A DNA stretch of 64,000 bases from the NCBI RefSeq assembly GCF_918741285.1, contig NZ_CAKKNC010000016.1, positions 48,992-112,991 on the forward strand, given 5' to 3'. Of the stretch, positions 1 to 8,050 are shown in pieces (position 1 is the stretch's first letter; each line of letters starts with the position of its first letter). A model generated the notes under the pieces. That model saw nothing but the letters and a program-made list of their open reading frames with translations, did no database searches and was not told where the DNA came from. The stretch comes from Sphingobium sp. CECT 9361. Its GTDB lineage: Bacteria; Pseudomonadota; Alphaproteobacteria; Sphingomonadales; Sphingomonadaceae. Made by a program: the position numbers and the translations under genes.

Positions 1-376
1 GGTGCGACCTCTGGAGGCCAGGGCGGTCAAAAATGGCGTGCGCGTTATCAAGCAGCGTTTCGGCGTGGATGAAGATGTGTGCACGGGCGATCACGCCTGC
101 ATCCGGCTTTCCGGATGCCCGTCGCTCTCGGTGAAGCATCTCGACGATCCGTTGCGCGACGACCCGGTTGCCGCCATCGACAATAGCTGCGTGGGCTGCG
201 GCAATTGCGGTGAAGTCTCCGAGGCGGCGGTGCTTTGCCCCTCCTTCTACCGCGCGGATATCATTCACAACCCCAGCTGGTGGGACAAGTTCAAGGCGAA
301 AAGCGCTTTGGCCTTCATCGGCTTCCTGCAGGCGCGTCGCGACCGTCGCCGCGTAGTGCTGGAGGCAGTGGCATGA
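1..376 (+). CDS. iorA: Indolepyruvate ferredoxin oxidoreductase alpha subunit, C-terminal part (5' end outside window)
   Basis: Only the last roughly 124 residues are visible; the reading frame is open at the left edge. Two cysteine groups form a ferredoxin-like region: CTGDHACIRLSGC (visible residues 27-39) and CVGCGNCG followed by a fourth Cys in VLCPSFY (residues 63-79). This is the iron-sulfur C-terminus of IorA-type arylpyruvate:ferredoxin oxidoreductases, which oxidatively decarboxylate indolepyruvate, phenylpyruvate or hydroxyphenylpyruvate to aryl-acetyl-CoA in the cytoplasm. The stop codon overlaps the start of the beta-subunit gene (ATGA), so the two are translationally coupled. The cysteines are seen directly. 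Substrate range is inferred from the family. The thiamine-diphosphate core lies outside the window. Confidence 0.85.
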   Translation, partial: VRPLEARAVKNGVRVIKQRFGVDEDVCTGDHACIRLSGCPSLSVKHLDDPLRDDPVAAIDNSCVGCGNCGEVSEAAVLCPSFYRADIIHNPSWWDKFKAKSALAFIGFLQARRDRRRVVLEAVA

Positions 377-1944
377 TACGCAATGAAACAGTGAAGCTTC
401 CGCTTGCACCGGGTGGTCCGGCGACCGAGCGACCGATCTCCATTGCCATCGTTGCGATGGGTGGCCAGGGCGGCGGCGTGCTAACCGGCTGGATCGTCAA
501 GCTAGCCGAGGATGCGGGCTGGGTCGCCCAGTCAACCTCCGTGCCCGGCGTGGCGCAGCGCACCGGCGCGACCATTTACTATGTAGAAATGATGCAGGCG
601 AGCGGCGGACGCTCGCCGATCCTTGCGCAAATGCCGACCCCAGGCGATGTCGACGTCGTCATCGCATCGGAGTTCATCGAAGCAGGTCGTTCGATCCTGC
701 GCGGGATCGTTACCCCGGAACGTACGACGCTCATCGCATCGAGCCACCGATCCCTCGCGATTGGCGAAAAAAGCGCACCCGGCAAGGGGATTGCGGATAG
801 CGGTGCAGTGACTGACGCGATCGGCATCACCGCCAAGCGCAGCATCATCTTCGACATGAATGCGCTCGCAGCCAAGCATGGCAGCGTCATTTCATCCGCC
901 ATGTTCGGTGCGCTGGCTGCGGCTGAAATATTACCCTTCCCCATCGAAGCTTATCACGCGGTCATTCGCGGCGACGGCAAGGGCGTGACGGCGAGCATCG
1001 CTGTCTTTGACGCCGCCTTCGCCCGCGCGAACAACAATGCGGAGAACGTAACGCCCCTTCCCGATCCAGTGCCAACGAAGCAGGTTCGGAGTCCCTCCGC
1101 GCCGATGCAGCCGCGGGTTGCCGCCTTGGTCGAGCGGTTGCAGGCCAGCATCCCGCTAAAGGCCCAGCCGATGGCACGCGCCGGACTCGCAAAGGTACTG
1201 GACTATCAGGATCTTGATTATGGCGTGGAATATTTGACCACGCTCGAGGCGATTCACCGGATCGACGTTGAGCTGAAGGGGGAGAGCAAGGGCTTTGCGC
1301 TCACCCTCAATGCCGCCAAATACATCGCCAATGCAATGACTTATGATGATGTGATCCGCGTCGCTGACCTCAAGACGCGTTCAGCGCGTCGCCAGCGGAT
1401 CGGCGATGAAATCGGTTTGCGGCCAGATCAGCTATTCGAGACGACCGAATATATGCATCCCCGTATGGAGGAAATGGTCGGGCTGGTTCCTGTCCGGCTC
1501 GGCGAGTGGCTCATGCGACACGAGCGCGTCTATGCTTGGCTAGATCGGCGGATCAGCAAAGGCCGCCGCGTGCGCACCTATTCGCCAGGCTGGTTCCTGA
1601 TGCTCTATACGCTTGCGGGCATGCGCCGCATGCGCCGTGCTTCGCTGCGCCACGCCACCGAGACAGCGCATCGCCATGACTGGCTAAAACTCGTCGCCGA
1701 CCTGACCCCAAGCAATTATGCGCTTGGCGTAGAACTCGTGAAATGCCAGCGCCTTATCAAAGGTTATTCCGATACGCATGCGCGCGGTGTCTCGAAATTT
1801 GGCAGGGTCACCGACGAAATCAAGTTATTGGCGCACCGCGAAGATGCGGCAGACTGGGCCCGGCGGCTACGCGAAACTGCCATTCGCGATGGCGAGGGCG
1901 GCGATCTGGAAGGCCTGATCAAGACCATCCGTTCCTTCGCATGA
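373..1944 (+). CDS. iorB: Indolepyruvate oxidoreductase beta-subunit family protein
   Basis: A 523-residue protein starting at the ATG that overlaps the iorA stop; an open frame further upstream would run inside iorA and is not used. The N-terminal half is a pyruvate:ferredoxin oxidoreductase gamma-type domain with the glycine-rich VAMGGQGGGVL near residue 30 and VPGVAQRTGATIYY near residue 60. The C-terminal 300 residues are an extra domain of the long IorB form, which is about twice the size of archaeal IorB. With IorA it should transfer electrons from arylpyruvate decarboxylation to ferredoxin. Family assignment is firm; the function of the C-terminal extension is not evident. Confidence 0.85.
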   Translation: MIRNETVKLPLAPGGPATERPISIAIVAMGGQGGGVLTGWIVKLAEDAGWVAQSTSVPGVAQRTGATIYYVEMMQASGGRSPILAQMPTPGDVDVVIASEFIEAGRSILRGIVTPERTTLIASSHRSLAIGEKSAPGKGIADSGAVTDAIGITAKRSIIFDMNALAAKHGSVISSAMFGALAAAEILPFPIEAYHAVIRGDGKGVTASIAVFDAAFARANNNAENVTPLPDPVPTKQVRSPSAPMQPRVAALVERLQASIPLKAQPMARAGLAKVLDYQDLDYGVEYLTTLEAIHRIDVELKGESKGFALTLNAAKYIANAMTYDDVIRVADLKTRSARRQRIGDEIGLRPDQLFETTEYMHPRMEEMVGLVPVRLGEWLMRHERVYAWLDRRISKGRRVRTYSPGWFLMLYTLAGMRRMRRASLRHATETAHRHDWLKLVADLTPSNYALGVELVKCQRLIKGYSDTHARGVSKFGRVTDEIKLLAHREDAADWARRLRETAIRDGEGGDLEGLIKTIRSFA

Positions 1945-2074
1945 TTGCACTTGCCCCCTCGCCCGGCAGACCGCATTACGCGGCGAACAAGGGGTAATTG
2001 AAGCGCGGGCAGCATCCGGGCTTGGACAATGAGGATGTGATGGCGCTCATCAGGCTAACAAGGTTTTGCCGCTA

Positions 2075-2524
2075 ATGGCCGACGCTGAGCGCAATGGGCA
2101 AACGAAGGCCTGGCAGGCTATGTTGGAAGTTCATAGCGCAGTCTTCGGTCGGCTGAGCCGGGAGTTGAGTCACGAGTTTGGTATAACGCTGGCCAAATAT
2201 GACGTACTCGCCCAGCTTCATCGCTTCCCCAATGGCATCAACCAGCGGGATCTTTCCCGTCAACTCAAGGTTACAGACGGCAACGTGACCGGCCTGGTGC
2301 GACGCCTGATCGCAGATGGACTGATATGCCGCGAAGAATCAGCCAGCGATCGCAGGGCTTTTTTAGTCCAAATCACCGAAGCGGGCAGATCGCTTTATCT
2401 GGCGGCAAGGGCGCGGCATGATGAACTGCTGGCAAGCCTGCTTGGCTCCATAGCTGCTGAGCAGCTAAGCAATACGCGCATCACTCTGGAGCAGCTAGCG
2501 CGGACGTTAGACCAAAAGCATTGA
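2075..2524 (+). CDS. MarR family transcriptional regulator (first of a tandem pair)
   Basis: A 149-residue winged-helix protein. The recognition region spans about residues 55-100, with INQRDLSRQLKVTDGNVT and the wing around CREESASDRRAFLVQIT, typical of MarR dimers that release DNA on binding small phenolics or CoA thioesters. The ATG at 2075 is preferred over a TTG at 2066 because the AAGG upstream is too close to the TTG. The gene ends 11 bases before the likely ATG of a second MarR gene, so they form one unit. It probably controls the CoA-ligase operon starting at 3118, where an inverted repeat lies over the promoter. The effector is unknown. Confidence 0.85.
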   Translation: MADAERNGQTKAWQAMLEVHSAVFGRLSRELSHEFGITLAKYDVLAQLHRFPNGINQRDLSRQLKVTDGNVTGLVRRLIADGLICREESASDRRAFLVQITEAGRSLYLAARARHDELLASLLGSIAAEQLSNTRITLEQLARTLDQKH

Positions 2525-2535
2525 AGAGAGACAGA

Positions 2536-2997
2536 ATGAACCACGCTAGTCCCCCAAGCAGCTATGCCGAGCTAGAAAGCTACCTACCCTATCTAATCAA
2601 TCGGTTAGCCAGCCTTGGACAAGCGACACAAACGCGTATGCTGCAAAAAGACAGCATCAATCTTGTTACGCTCAGGGCGTTGTCGATCCTGCAGATCGAA
2701 GACGGGCTAACGATCAACGAAGTCGCCGAACGGACCTTCACCGAACAATCCTCCACGAGCCGCGCGATCGAAGCGATGGTTTTACAAGGCCTGGTCGAAC
2801 GGCGCGTCCCTGAGCAGGACCAGCGCCGCCGTGAGATTGTTTTGACCAGCAAGGGACGCAAACAACTGCACCAAATCTGGCCGGCAATGGACGGTTATTT
2901 CGAAATGCTAAGTGAGGGCACGTCTGCAGCCGAACGTGATATTTGCCGCAATGTGCTTGCCCGTATGCTCACCAACCTCAACAAATTGACCGGCTGA
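2536..2997 (+). CDS. MarR family transcriptional regulator (second of a tandem pair)
   Basis: A 153-residue MarR protein, clearly different in sequence from its upstream neighbour. The helix-turn-helix is around INEVAERTFTEQSSTSRAIE, and the wing around RVPEQDQRRREIVLT. A TTG at 2521 overlaps the previous stop, but the ATG at 2536 has AGAGAGA about six bases upstream and is the better start. It lies 120 bases before the acyl-CoA ligase gene. Two different MarR proteins before one operon could sense two ligands or form a cascade; that is inference. Confidence 0.85.
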   Translation: MNHASPPSSYAELESYLPYLINRLASLGQATQTRMLQKDSINLVTLRALSILQIEDGLTINEVAERTFTEQSSTSRAIEAMVLQGLVERRVPEQDQRRREIVLTSKGRKQLHQIWPAMDGYFEMLSEGTSAAERDICRNVLARMLTNLNKLTG

Positions 2998-3026
2998 AGC
3001 TTCCTGTCGTTACCGACGCAGATGGC

Positions 3027-3069
3027 TTGACAGCATTTAGTTTAGCTATAAACATATGCTGATGCATAT
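3027..3069 (+). promoter_or_regulatory. Candidate promoter with MarR-type inverted repeat
   Basis: A perfect -35 hexamer TTGACA lies at 3027-3032. An AT-rich -10 region follows about 16 bases on (TAAACA from 3049). Overlapping and just downstream is a perfect inverted repeat ATATGC-TGAT-GCATAT (3054-3069). The position between the second MarR gene and the CoA-ligase gene fits an operator at which one of the MarR proteins blocks transcription. The repeat and hexamer are seen directly; binding is inferred. Confidence 0.5.
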
Positions 3070-3117
3070 CTTTCAACAGGCCGCACTGTGGCGGACTAAC
3101 GGGGCCGGCATCAATTC

Positions 3118-4725
3118 ATGAGCGACCTGTCAATCTTTGCACGCTTTCGTGCGACTGCCGCCCGCTGGCCAGACAAGCCCTTTCTCGACATTCTGTCTGA
3201 AACTGCCGATATCTACGGCATCGCGGCAGGTGAAATCAGCTATGCGGAGATGCTGGCGCGTGTAGTTAAGCGTAGCGATGCCCTAGCGGCGGCTGGCTAT
3301 GGCGAGGGTACACGCGTCGGAGTGCTGCTGCACAATCGGCCCGAATTTCTGGAGATTTTTCTTGCAGCAAACCGGCTCGGCGCGTCGATCGTGCCGATCA
3401 ACCCGGACCTGCGGCGTAGCGAACTGGAATATCTGATCGCGCATTCTGAGATGGCAGCGGCGTTCGTTTTGCCAGATCGTCTGGCGGAGATGTCCGAGGC
3501 TGCATTGACCGCCGGGAGCGCCATGCTGCCGGTCACCCCTAACCAGCCAACACCGCCCCTGCCTACGTCCGTACCACCTGCTGCGACAGATGATGCCAAC
3601 CGGGAAGCGGCTCTGCTCTACACATCGGGCACGACGGGCAGCCCCAAGGGCTGTGTGCTGACGAACGAATATTTCCTGCATTCAGGCGACTGGTATCGCG
3701 ATGTAGGCGGGCTGATCGTTCTGCGCGAGGGCGAGGAACGCATGCTGACGCCGCTGCCATTGTTCCACATGAACGCTCTCGCCGTATCCGTCATGGCGAT
3801 GATGACGCAGGGCGGATGCCTTATCCTACTTGATCGCTTTCACCCTTCGACATGGTGGGATTCCGTGCGGCGTAGCAAGGCGACATGTCTGCACTATCTG
3901 GGTGTGATGCCCGCGATGCTGATGAAGGCGCCGGAGAGTGCGCAGGATCGCGACCATGCCGTGCGCTTTGGTTTCGGTGCGGGCGTCTCCAGCGAGCTTC
4001 ATGGGCCTTTCGAAGAGCGCTTCGGCTTCCCGCTGATCGAGGCTTGGGCCATGACGGAAACCGGCAGCGGGGGCGTTATCTGCGCCTCCCACGAGCCGCG
4101 CAAGGTGGGCACCCATTGCTTTGGGCGAGCGACCGACGAAATCGAGATCCGGATCATCAACGATGCGGGCGACGATGCACAGGATGGCCAGCCCGGCGAG
4201 TTGCTGGTGCGGCGCGCGGGAGATAATCCGCGCTACGGCTTCTTCCGCGAATATCTCAAAAACTCAGAAGCGACGCAGGAGGCCTGGGAGGGCGGCTGGT
4301 TCCACACCGGGGATATAGTCGCGCGTGATAGCGATGGCGACTTGCGCTTTGTCGATCGCAAAAAGAATGTGATCCGCCGCTCGGGCGAGAATATCTCGGC
4401 CGTAGAGGTGGAGACGATCCTCGCAAAGCACCCGGCTATCCGCCAGGTCGCCGTGGCCGCAACGCCCGACGCAGTGCGCGGCGATGAAGTGGTGGCGTTG
4501 GTCGTGACCAGCGATGCGGATGACGAGACTGCGGCAGATATTGCGCGCTGGGCGCTGGACGAGATGGCCTATTATAAGGTGCCGGGCTGGATCGGCTTCG
4601 TCACCGAACTGCCGCGCACGCCCACGGAGAAGATCCTGCGCGCGGCATTGAAGGATCTTGTGACAGACCAGATGGCCGCAGGGGCGCTGCATGACACGCG
4701 CGCCTTCAAGAAACGGAGCAAATGA
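3118..4725 (+). CDS. AMP-binding acyl-CoA ligase
   Basis: A 535-residue ANL-superfamily ligase that should activate a carboxylic acid to its CoA thioester via an acyl-adenylate. Core motifs appear in order: LLYTSGTTGSPKG (ATP P-loop, about residue 163), AWAMTETG (about 310), GWFHTGDIVARDSDGDLRF with VDRKKNVIRRSGENI (about 395-425), and the C-terminal lysine motif PRTPTEKILR (about 500). The overall form resembles crotonobetaine/carnitine-CoA ligase-type enzymes, but the substrate cannot be read from sequence. It is the first gene of a tightly coupled operon; its stop overlaps the start of the thiolase-like gene by four bases. Confidence 0.85.
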   Translation: MSDLSIFARFRATAARWPDKPFLDILSETADIYGIAAGEISYAEMLARVVKRSDALAAAGYGEGTRVGVLLHNRPEFLEIFLAANRLGASIVPINPDLRRSELEYLIAHSEMAAAFVLPDRLAEMSEAALTAGSAMLPVTPNQPTPPLPTSVPPAATDDANREAALLYTSGTTGSPKGCVLTNEYFLHSGDWYRDVGGLIVLREGEERMLTPLPLFHMNALAVSVMAMMTQGGCLILLDRFHPSTWWDSVRRSKATCLHYLGVMPAMLMKAPESAQDRDHAVRFGFGAGVSSELHGPFEERFGFPLIEAWAMTETGSGGVICASHEPRKVGTHCFGRATDEIEIRIINDAGDDAQDGQPGELLVRRAGDNPRYGFFREYLKNSEATQEAWEGGWFHTGDIVARDSDGDLRFVDRKKNVIRRSGENISAVEVETILAKHPAIRQVAVAATPDAVRGDEVVALVVTSDADDETAADIARWALDEMAYYKVPGWIGFVTELPRTPTEKILRAALKDLVTDQMAAGALHDTRAFKKRSK

Positions 4726-5894
4726 GCCGCCGCCCCTCCTCCTATGATGGCGTTGCCGTCTGCGCACCAGTCACGGTGCCTTATGTACGCTTCTCACCGG
4801 AGAGCGCGCATTGGTGGGCAGGCCGGGCCTTGCAGCAACTCGCTCAAGTGGCTGGTCTCCAGCCCGCCGATATAGACGGCTTCTGCTTCTCCAGCTTCTC
4901 GTCCGGCCCTGATAGTGCCGTGGGCATGATCCAGCATCTGGGACTCACGCCGCGCTGGCTGGACCATATTCCGACCGGCGGCGCGAGTGGGGTTATGGCC
5001 TTGCGCCGCGCTGCCCGCGCCGTGCAATGTGGCGATGCCGATCTGGTCGTGTGCCTAGCAGCAGACACCAACCAGATCGATAGCTTCCGCCACAGCCTCG
5101 CAGGCTTTTCGCGCTTCTCGCGGGATGCCGTGTATCCCTATGGATATGGCGGCCCCAACGCGACCTTCGCGCTGATTACGGACGCTTATATGCGCCGCTT
5201 CGGCATCACCCGCGCTGATTTTGGCAAGCTGTGCGTCGCCCAACGCGCCAATGCCGGGTCCAACCCACTGGCGCTGCAACGCAAGCCGCTCACGCTGGAT
5301 GCCTATCTGGCCGCGCGGCCAATTGCAGACCCCGTCCACCTGTTCGATTGCGTGATGCCCTGCGCCGGGGCCGAAGCCTTCATCGTCACCACGCCGGAGA
5401 TTGCCGCCGAGCGCGGCCTCGCCGCAGCGACGATCATGGCGACCATCGAACGGCACAACGCCTTCCCGCAAGATCCGGTGCAGTATCGCGGCGGCTGGGC
5501 AATGGACATTGACGGATTTTGGGACGCTGCACGGATCGCCCCTACGGACGTCGATACACTGCAGGTCTATGACGATTATCCGGTCATCGTGGCGATGCAG
5601 CTTGAGGATCTGGGCTTCTGCCCCAAGGGTGAGGCTGCGCAGTTCATTCGCGAGACCAGCTTTGACATTGACGGCGACCTTCCGCTCAACACAAATGGAG
5701 GCCAGCTTTCTGCCGGTCAGGCAGGCGCTGCAGGCGGCTTCCAGAACATGACCGAGGGCTTGCGCCAGATCATCGCGCAGCCGCTCGGCGCCCAAGTGCC
5801 CGATGCCGAAATTTCGCTCGTCTCCGGCTTTGGCCTTGTCAATTATGATCGCGGCGTTTGCACGGGCGCCGCTCTCTTGAAAGCTCTGCGATGA
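4722..5894 (+). CDS. Thiolase-like (Ltp2-type) protein, probable retro-aldolase subunit
   Basis: A 390-residue thiolase-fold protein lacking the thiolase catalytic residues. Where the nucleophilic Cys sits (normally CASG) it has GGASG (residues 86-90). The C-terminal GHP motif reads GGQLSAGQA (about 326-334), and the final Cys-Gly motif is SGFGLVN. It keeps YDDYPVIV (283-290), the tyrosine-containing segment seen in lipid-transfer-protein aldolases such as Ltp2. Those proteins work with a DUF35 partner to cleave beta-hydroxyacyl-CoA side chains, and the next gene begins with exactly such a DUF35 domain. A retro-aldolase role is therefore inferred; condensing thiolase activity is unlikely. Four-base overlaps on both sides indicate coupled translation. 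Confidence 0.75.
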   Translation: MSRRPSSYDGVAVCAPVTVPYVRFSPESAHWWAGRALQQLAQVAGLQPADIDGFCFSSFSSGPDSAVGMIQHLGLTPRWLDHIPTGGASGVMALRRAARAVQCGDADLVVCLAADTNQIDSFRHSLAGFSRFSRDAVYPYGYGGPNATFALITDAYMRRFGITRADFGKLCVAQRANAGSNPLALQRKPLTLDAYLAARPIADPVHLFDCVMPCAGAEAFIVTTPEIAAERGLAAATIMATIERHNAFPQDPVQYRGGWAMDIDGFWDAARIAPTDVDTLQVYDDYPVIVAMQLEDLGFCPKGEAAQFIRETSFDIDGDLPLNTNGGQLSAGQAGAAGGFQNMTEGLRQIIAQPLGAQVPDAEISLVSGFGLVNYDRGVCTGAALLKALR

Positions 5895-7105
5895 GCGAGC
5901 GCGCATCCCGCGAAAAACGCGATCCGCTGGCCCGCAAAAAGGCGCGGCACACGCCCCCTTCGGCGCGCAGCCGTGCTATGCACGCCATGTCCGCCCGCGC
6001 CGCAATGGGTCGGTTCGTACTGCAAGTCTGCACATCCTGTGGTACGGCGACCTATCCCCCGCGTGACGCCTGCCCGGCCTGCTGGGGCGAACTTGCCTGG
6101 CAGGATATCGAGAATGGTGGGCAGCTACTCAGCCACACTATCATCCACGCCACGACCGATCTCTATTTCCGCGACCATCTGCCCTGGCGCACCGGCACGG
6201 TCGCGCTCGATGCGGGGCCAATAGCCCTCGTCCATCTGCACCGCGATCTCGCCCCCGATGACCGGGTGGAGGTTCGCATCCTCCTCGACAGAAGCGGAAA
6301 TGCCGCTCTATTCGCTTTTCCGCCTGATAGGGGTTTCGACATGACCGATCCGCAACTGCGCGAGTTCATCGTGCCCGTGCAAGGCAAGACCGTGCTGGTG
6401 AGCGATGCCCGCAGCGCCATCGGCCTCGCAATGGTCAAGGCACTGCACGATGCAGGCGCGGGGTTGATTATGGCCGGCATGTTGCCGCCCACGCGCATCG
6501 CCGATGCCGATCACCCCATCCTGCGTCTGCCCGACGTGCAGATGGTGCCGCTCGACATCACGGACCAGGTCAGCCTGTCTGAAGCGCTCAGCAAAATCGG
6601 CGGGCCGCTGGATATCGTCATTAACACTGCGCGCCATGTGCGCAGTGGCGGCGTTAGTGGCGGCGCAAATATCGTCGAGCAGCGCCGTGCCTTTGAAGTG
6701 GCAGCGATTGGGCTCACACGGCTGGCGCAAAGCTGCGGGCCGATGCTTGCAGGCCGATCGCATGGCGCCTTTGTGGACATCATATCGAGCGATGCGTTGA
6801 CCGGTTCGGCGGACCATGCAGGCTTTGCCGCAGCCGAGGCAGCGCGGCTCTCACTGTTGCAGGCATTCCGTCACGAGATACGGGAAGCTGGCGTGCGCGT
6901 GCTGTCGATCTTCACCGGCCCGGTAGAGGATGAGCATCACCAAAGCATCCCACCGCCAAAGGTTGCGCCTGCCCGGCTGGCGTCCGCCACAATCGAGGCA
7001 CTTCAGAAAGGGCGCGAGCAGACCTGCGTTGGCGATGTGGCCGACGACGCGATGACGCGTTGGCTGGCTGACCCGGCACTCTATGCAAGGGAGAAGAACC
7101 TGTGA
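5891..7105 (+). CDS. DUF35 (Zn-ribbon/OB-fold) protein fused to a degenerate short-chain dehydrogenase domain
   Basis: A 404-residue fusion starting at the ATG that overlaps the previous stop. The first 30 residues are basic. Residues 40-150 form a DUF35 domain, with zinc ligands CTSC (47-50) and CPAC (61-64) followed by an OB fold. Residues 160-400 are an SDR-type Rossmann fold, but the cofactor loop reads SDARSAIG (171-178) instead of TGxxxGIG, and the YxxxK catalytic pair is FAAAE (312-316). The SDR half is thus probably not an active dehydrogenase. DUF35 proteins partner thiolase-fold enzymes, so this is likely the second subunit of a complex with the preceding protein, the SDR half perhaps giving structure or acyl-CoA binding. 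Confidence 0.75.
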   Translation: MSERASREKRDPLARKKARHTPPSARSRAMHAMSARAAMGRFVLQVCTSCGTATYPPRDACPACWGELAWQDIENGGQLLSHTIIHATTDLYFRDHLPWRTGTVALDAGPIALVHLHRDLAPDDRVEVRILLDRSGNAALFAFPPDRGFDMTDPQLREFIVPVQGKTVLVSDARSAIGLAMVKALHDAGAGLIMAGMLPPTRIADADHPILRLPDVQMVPLDITDQVSLSEALSKIGGPLDIVINTARHVRSGGVSGGANIVEQRRAFEVAAIGLTRLAQSCGPMLAGRSHGAFVDIISSDALTGSADHAGFAAAEAARLSLLQAFRHEIREAGVRVLSIFTGPVEDEHHQSIPPPKVAPARLASATIEALQKGREQTCVGDVADDAMTRWLADPALYAREKNL

Positions 7106-7902
7106 CCCTCACCCCCAATCAGACCCTCTCCACCATGATCGCGGGCATAGCTGACGGCGCGATCCGCGCCATCGACCTTACCAACATCCTGTCGAGCGAT
7201 TTTCCGGTCATCGTACTGCCCTCCGAATTTGGGCAGTGTGAGCCCTTCCGGATGGAAACCGTCTCGCGCTACGATGCCAATGGCCCGGCATGGTATTGGA
7301 ACAATATCTCGATGAACGAGCATACCGGCACGCATTTCGATGCGCCGGCGCATTGGGTGACGGGGCGCGACATTCCAAACGGAACGGTTGACGCGGTTCC
7401 ACCAGAAGACTTCATCCACCCCGCCGTCGTCATCGACATTGCGCCGCAAGCAGCGGCGGACGAGGATTTCATCGTTACGCGCGCTTTTCTGGAGGAATGG
7501 GAAACACGCAACGGCCCCATCCCGCCACGCCACTGGGTCCTGCTGCGCTCAGACTGGTCGAAGCGGGTAGGCACGCTCTCCTATCTTAATCTCAAGGACG
7601 ATGGCGCCCACTCGCCCGGCCCGGATGCCGACGCGATGCGCTTCCTCGTCCATGACCGTAACTGCATCGGGCTAGGCGTGGAAACGGTCGGCACAGACGC
7701 GGGGCAATCCAGCTTGTTCGATGAGCCGCTCCCCGCGCATTCAATCCTTCACGGCAATGGCCGCTATGGTCTGCAATGCCTGACGAACCTCGATCAGTTG
7801 CCTGTCTTTGGATCGATCATCATCGCCATGCCACTCAAGATCAAGGGCGGCTCGGGAAGCCCACTACGCGTCATGGCGCTTGCGCCGACAGACGCGGCCT
7901 GA
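7102..7902 (+). CDS. Cyclase-family (kynurenine-formamidase-like) metal hydrolase
   Basis: A 266-residue protein with the family's metal-binding motif HTGTHFDAPAHW (residues 74-85). Members hydrolyse amides, lactones or formyl groups using Zn or Mn bound through HxGTHxD and a further His. It starts at a GTG overlapping the upstream stop, with AAGGGAGAAG just before it, so it belongs to the CoA-ligase operon. It could open a ring or remove an N-formyl group from the pathway substrate. True kynurenine formamidases are shorter (about 210 residues), so I do not assign that function. Confidence 0.75.
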   Translation: MTLTPNQTLSTMIAGIADGAIRAIDLTNILSSDFPVIVLPSEFGQCEPFRMETVSRYDANGPAWYWNNISMNEHTGTHFDAPAHWVTGRDIPNGTVDAVPPEDFIHPAVVIDIAPQAAADEDFIVTRAFLEEWETRNGPIPPRHWVLLRSDWSKRVGTLSYLNLKDDGAHSPGPDADAMRFLVHDRNCIGLGVETVGTDAGQSSLFDEPLPAHSILHGNGRYGLQCLTNLDQLPVFGSIIIAMPLKIKGGSGSPLRVMALAPTDAA

Positions 7903-7917
7903 TGCGAGATAAGAAAA

Positions 7918-7938
7918 CCAGCCCGCAAACGAGGCTGG
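7918..7938. terminator. Weak hairpin in the gap between the cyclase and permease genes
   Basis: CCAGCC-N9-GGCTGG gives a six-base stem just after the cyclase stop, with no strong T run. It may reduce read-through into the permease gene or be chance. Confidence 0.25.
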
Positions 7939-8050
7939 CCGAAAATACAAACTAAGATGCCAGCAACGCAATACCGACAGACGGTTGATCCGTCATTGAT
8001 TGGGTTGAGCAACACAGCGTGTGCGGCAAGGGGAGGATGACGCAAGCAGC

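Noticed and set aside
7102..7902. Assigning kynurenine formamidase (kynB)
   Set aside because: Only the metal motif is shared; the protein is longer and there are no other kynurenine pathway genes beside it.
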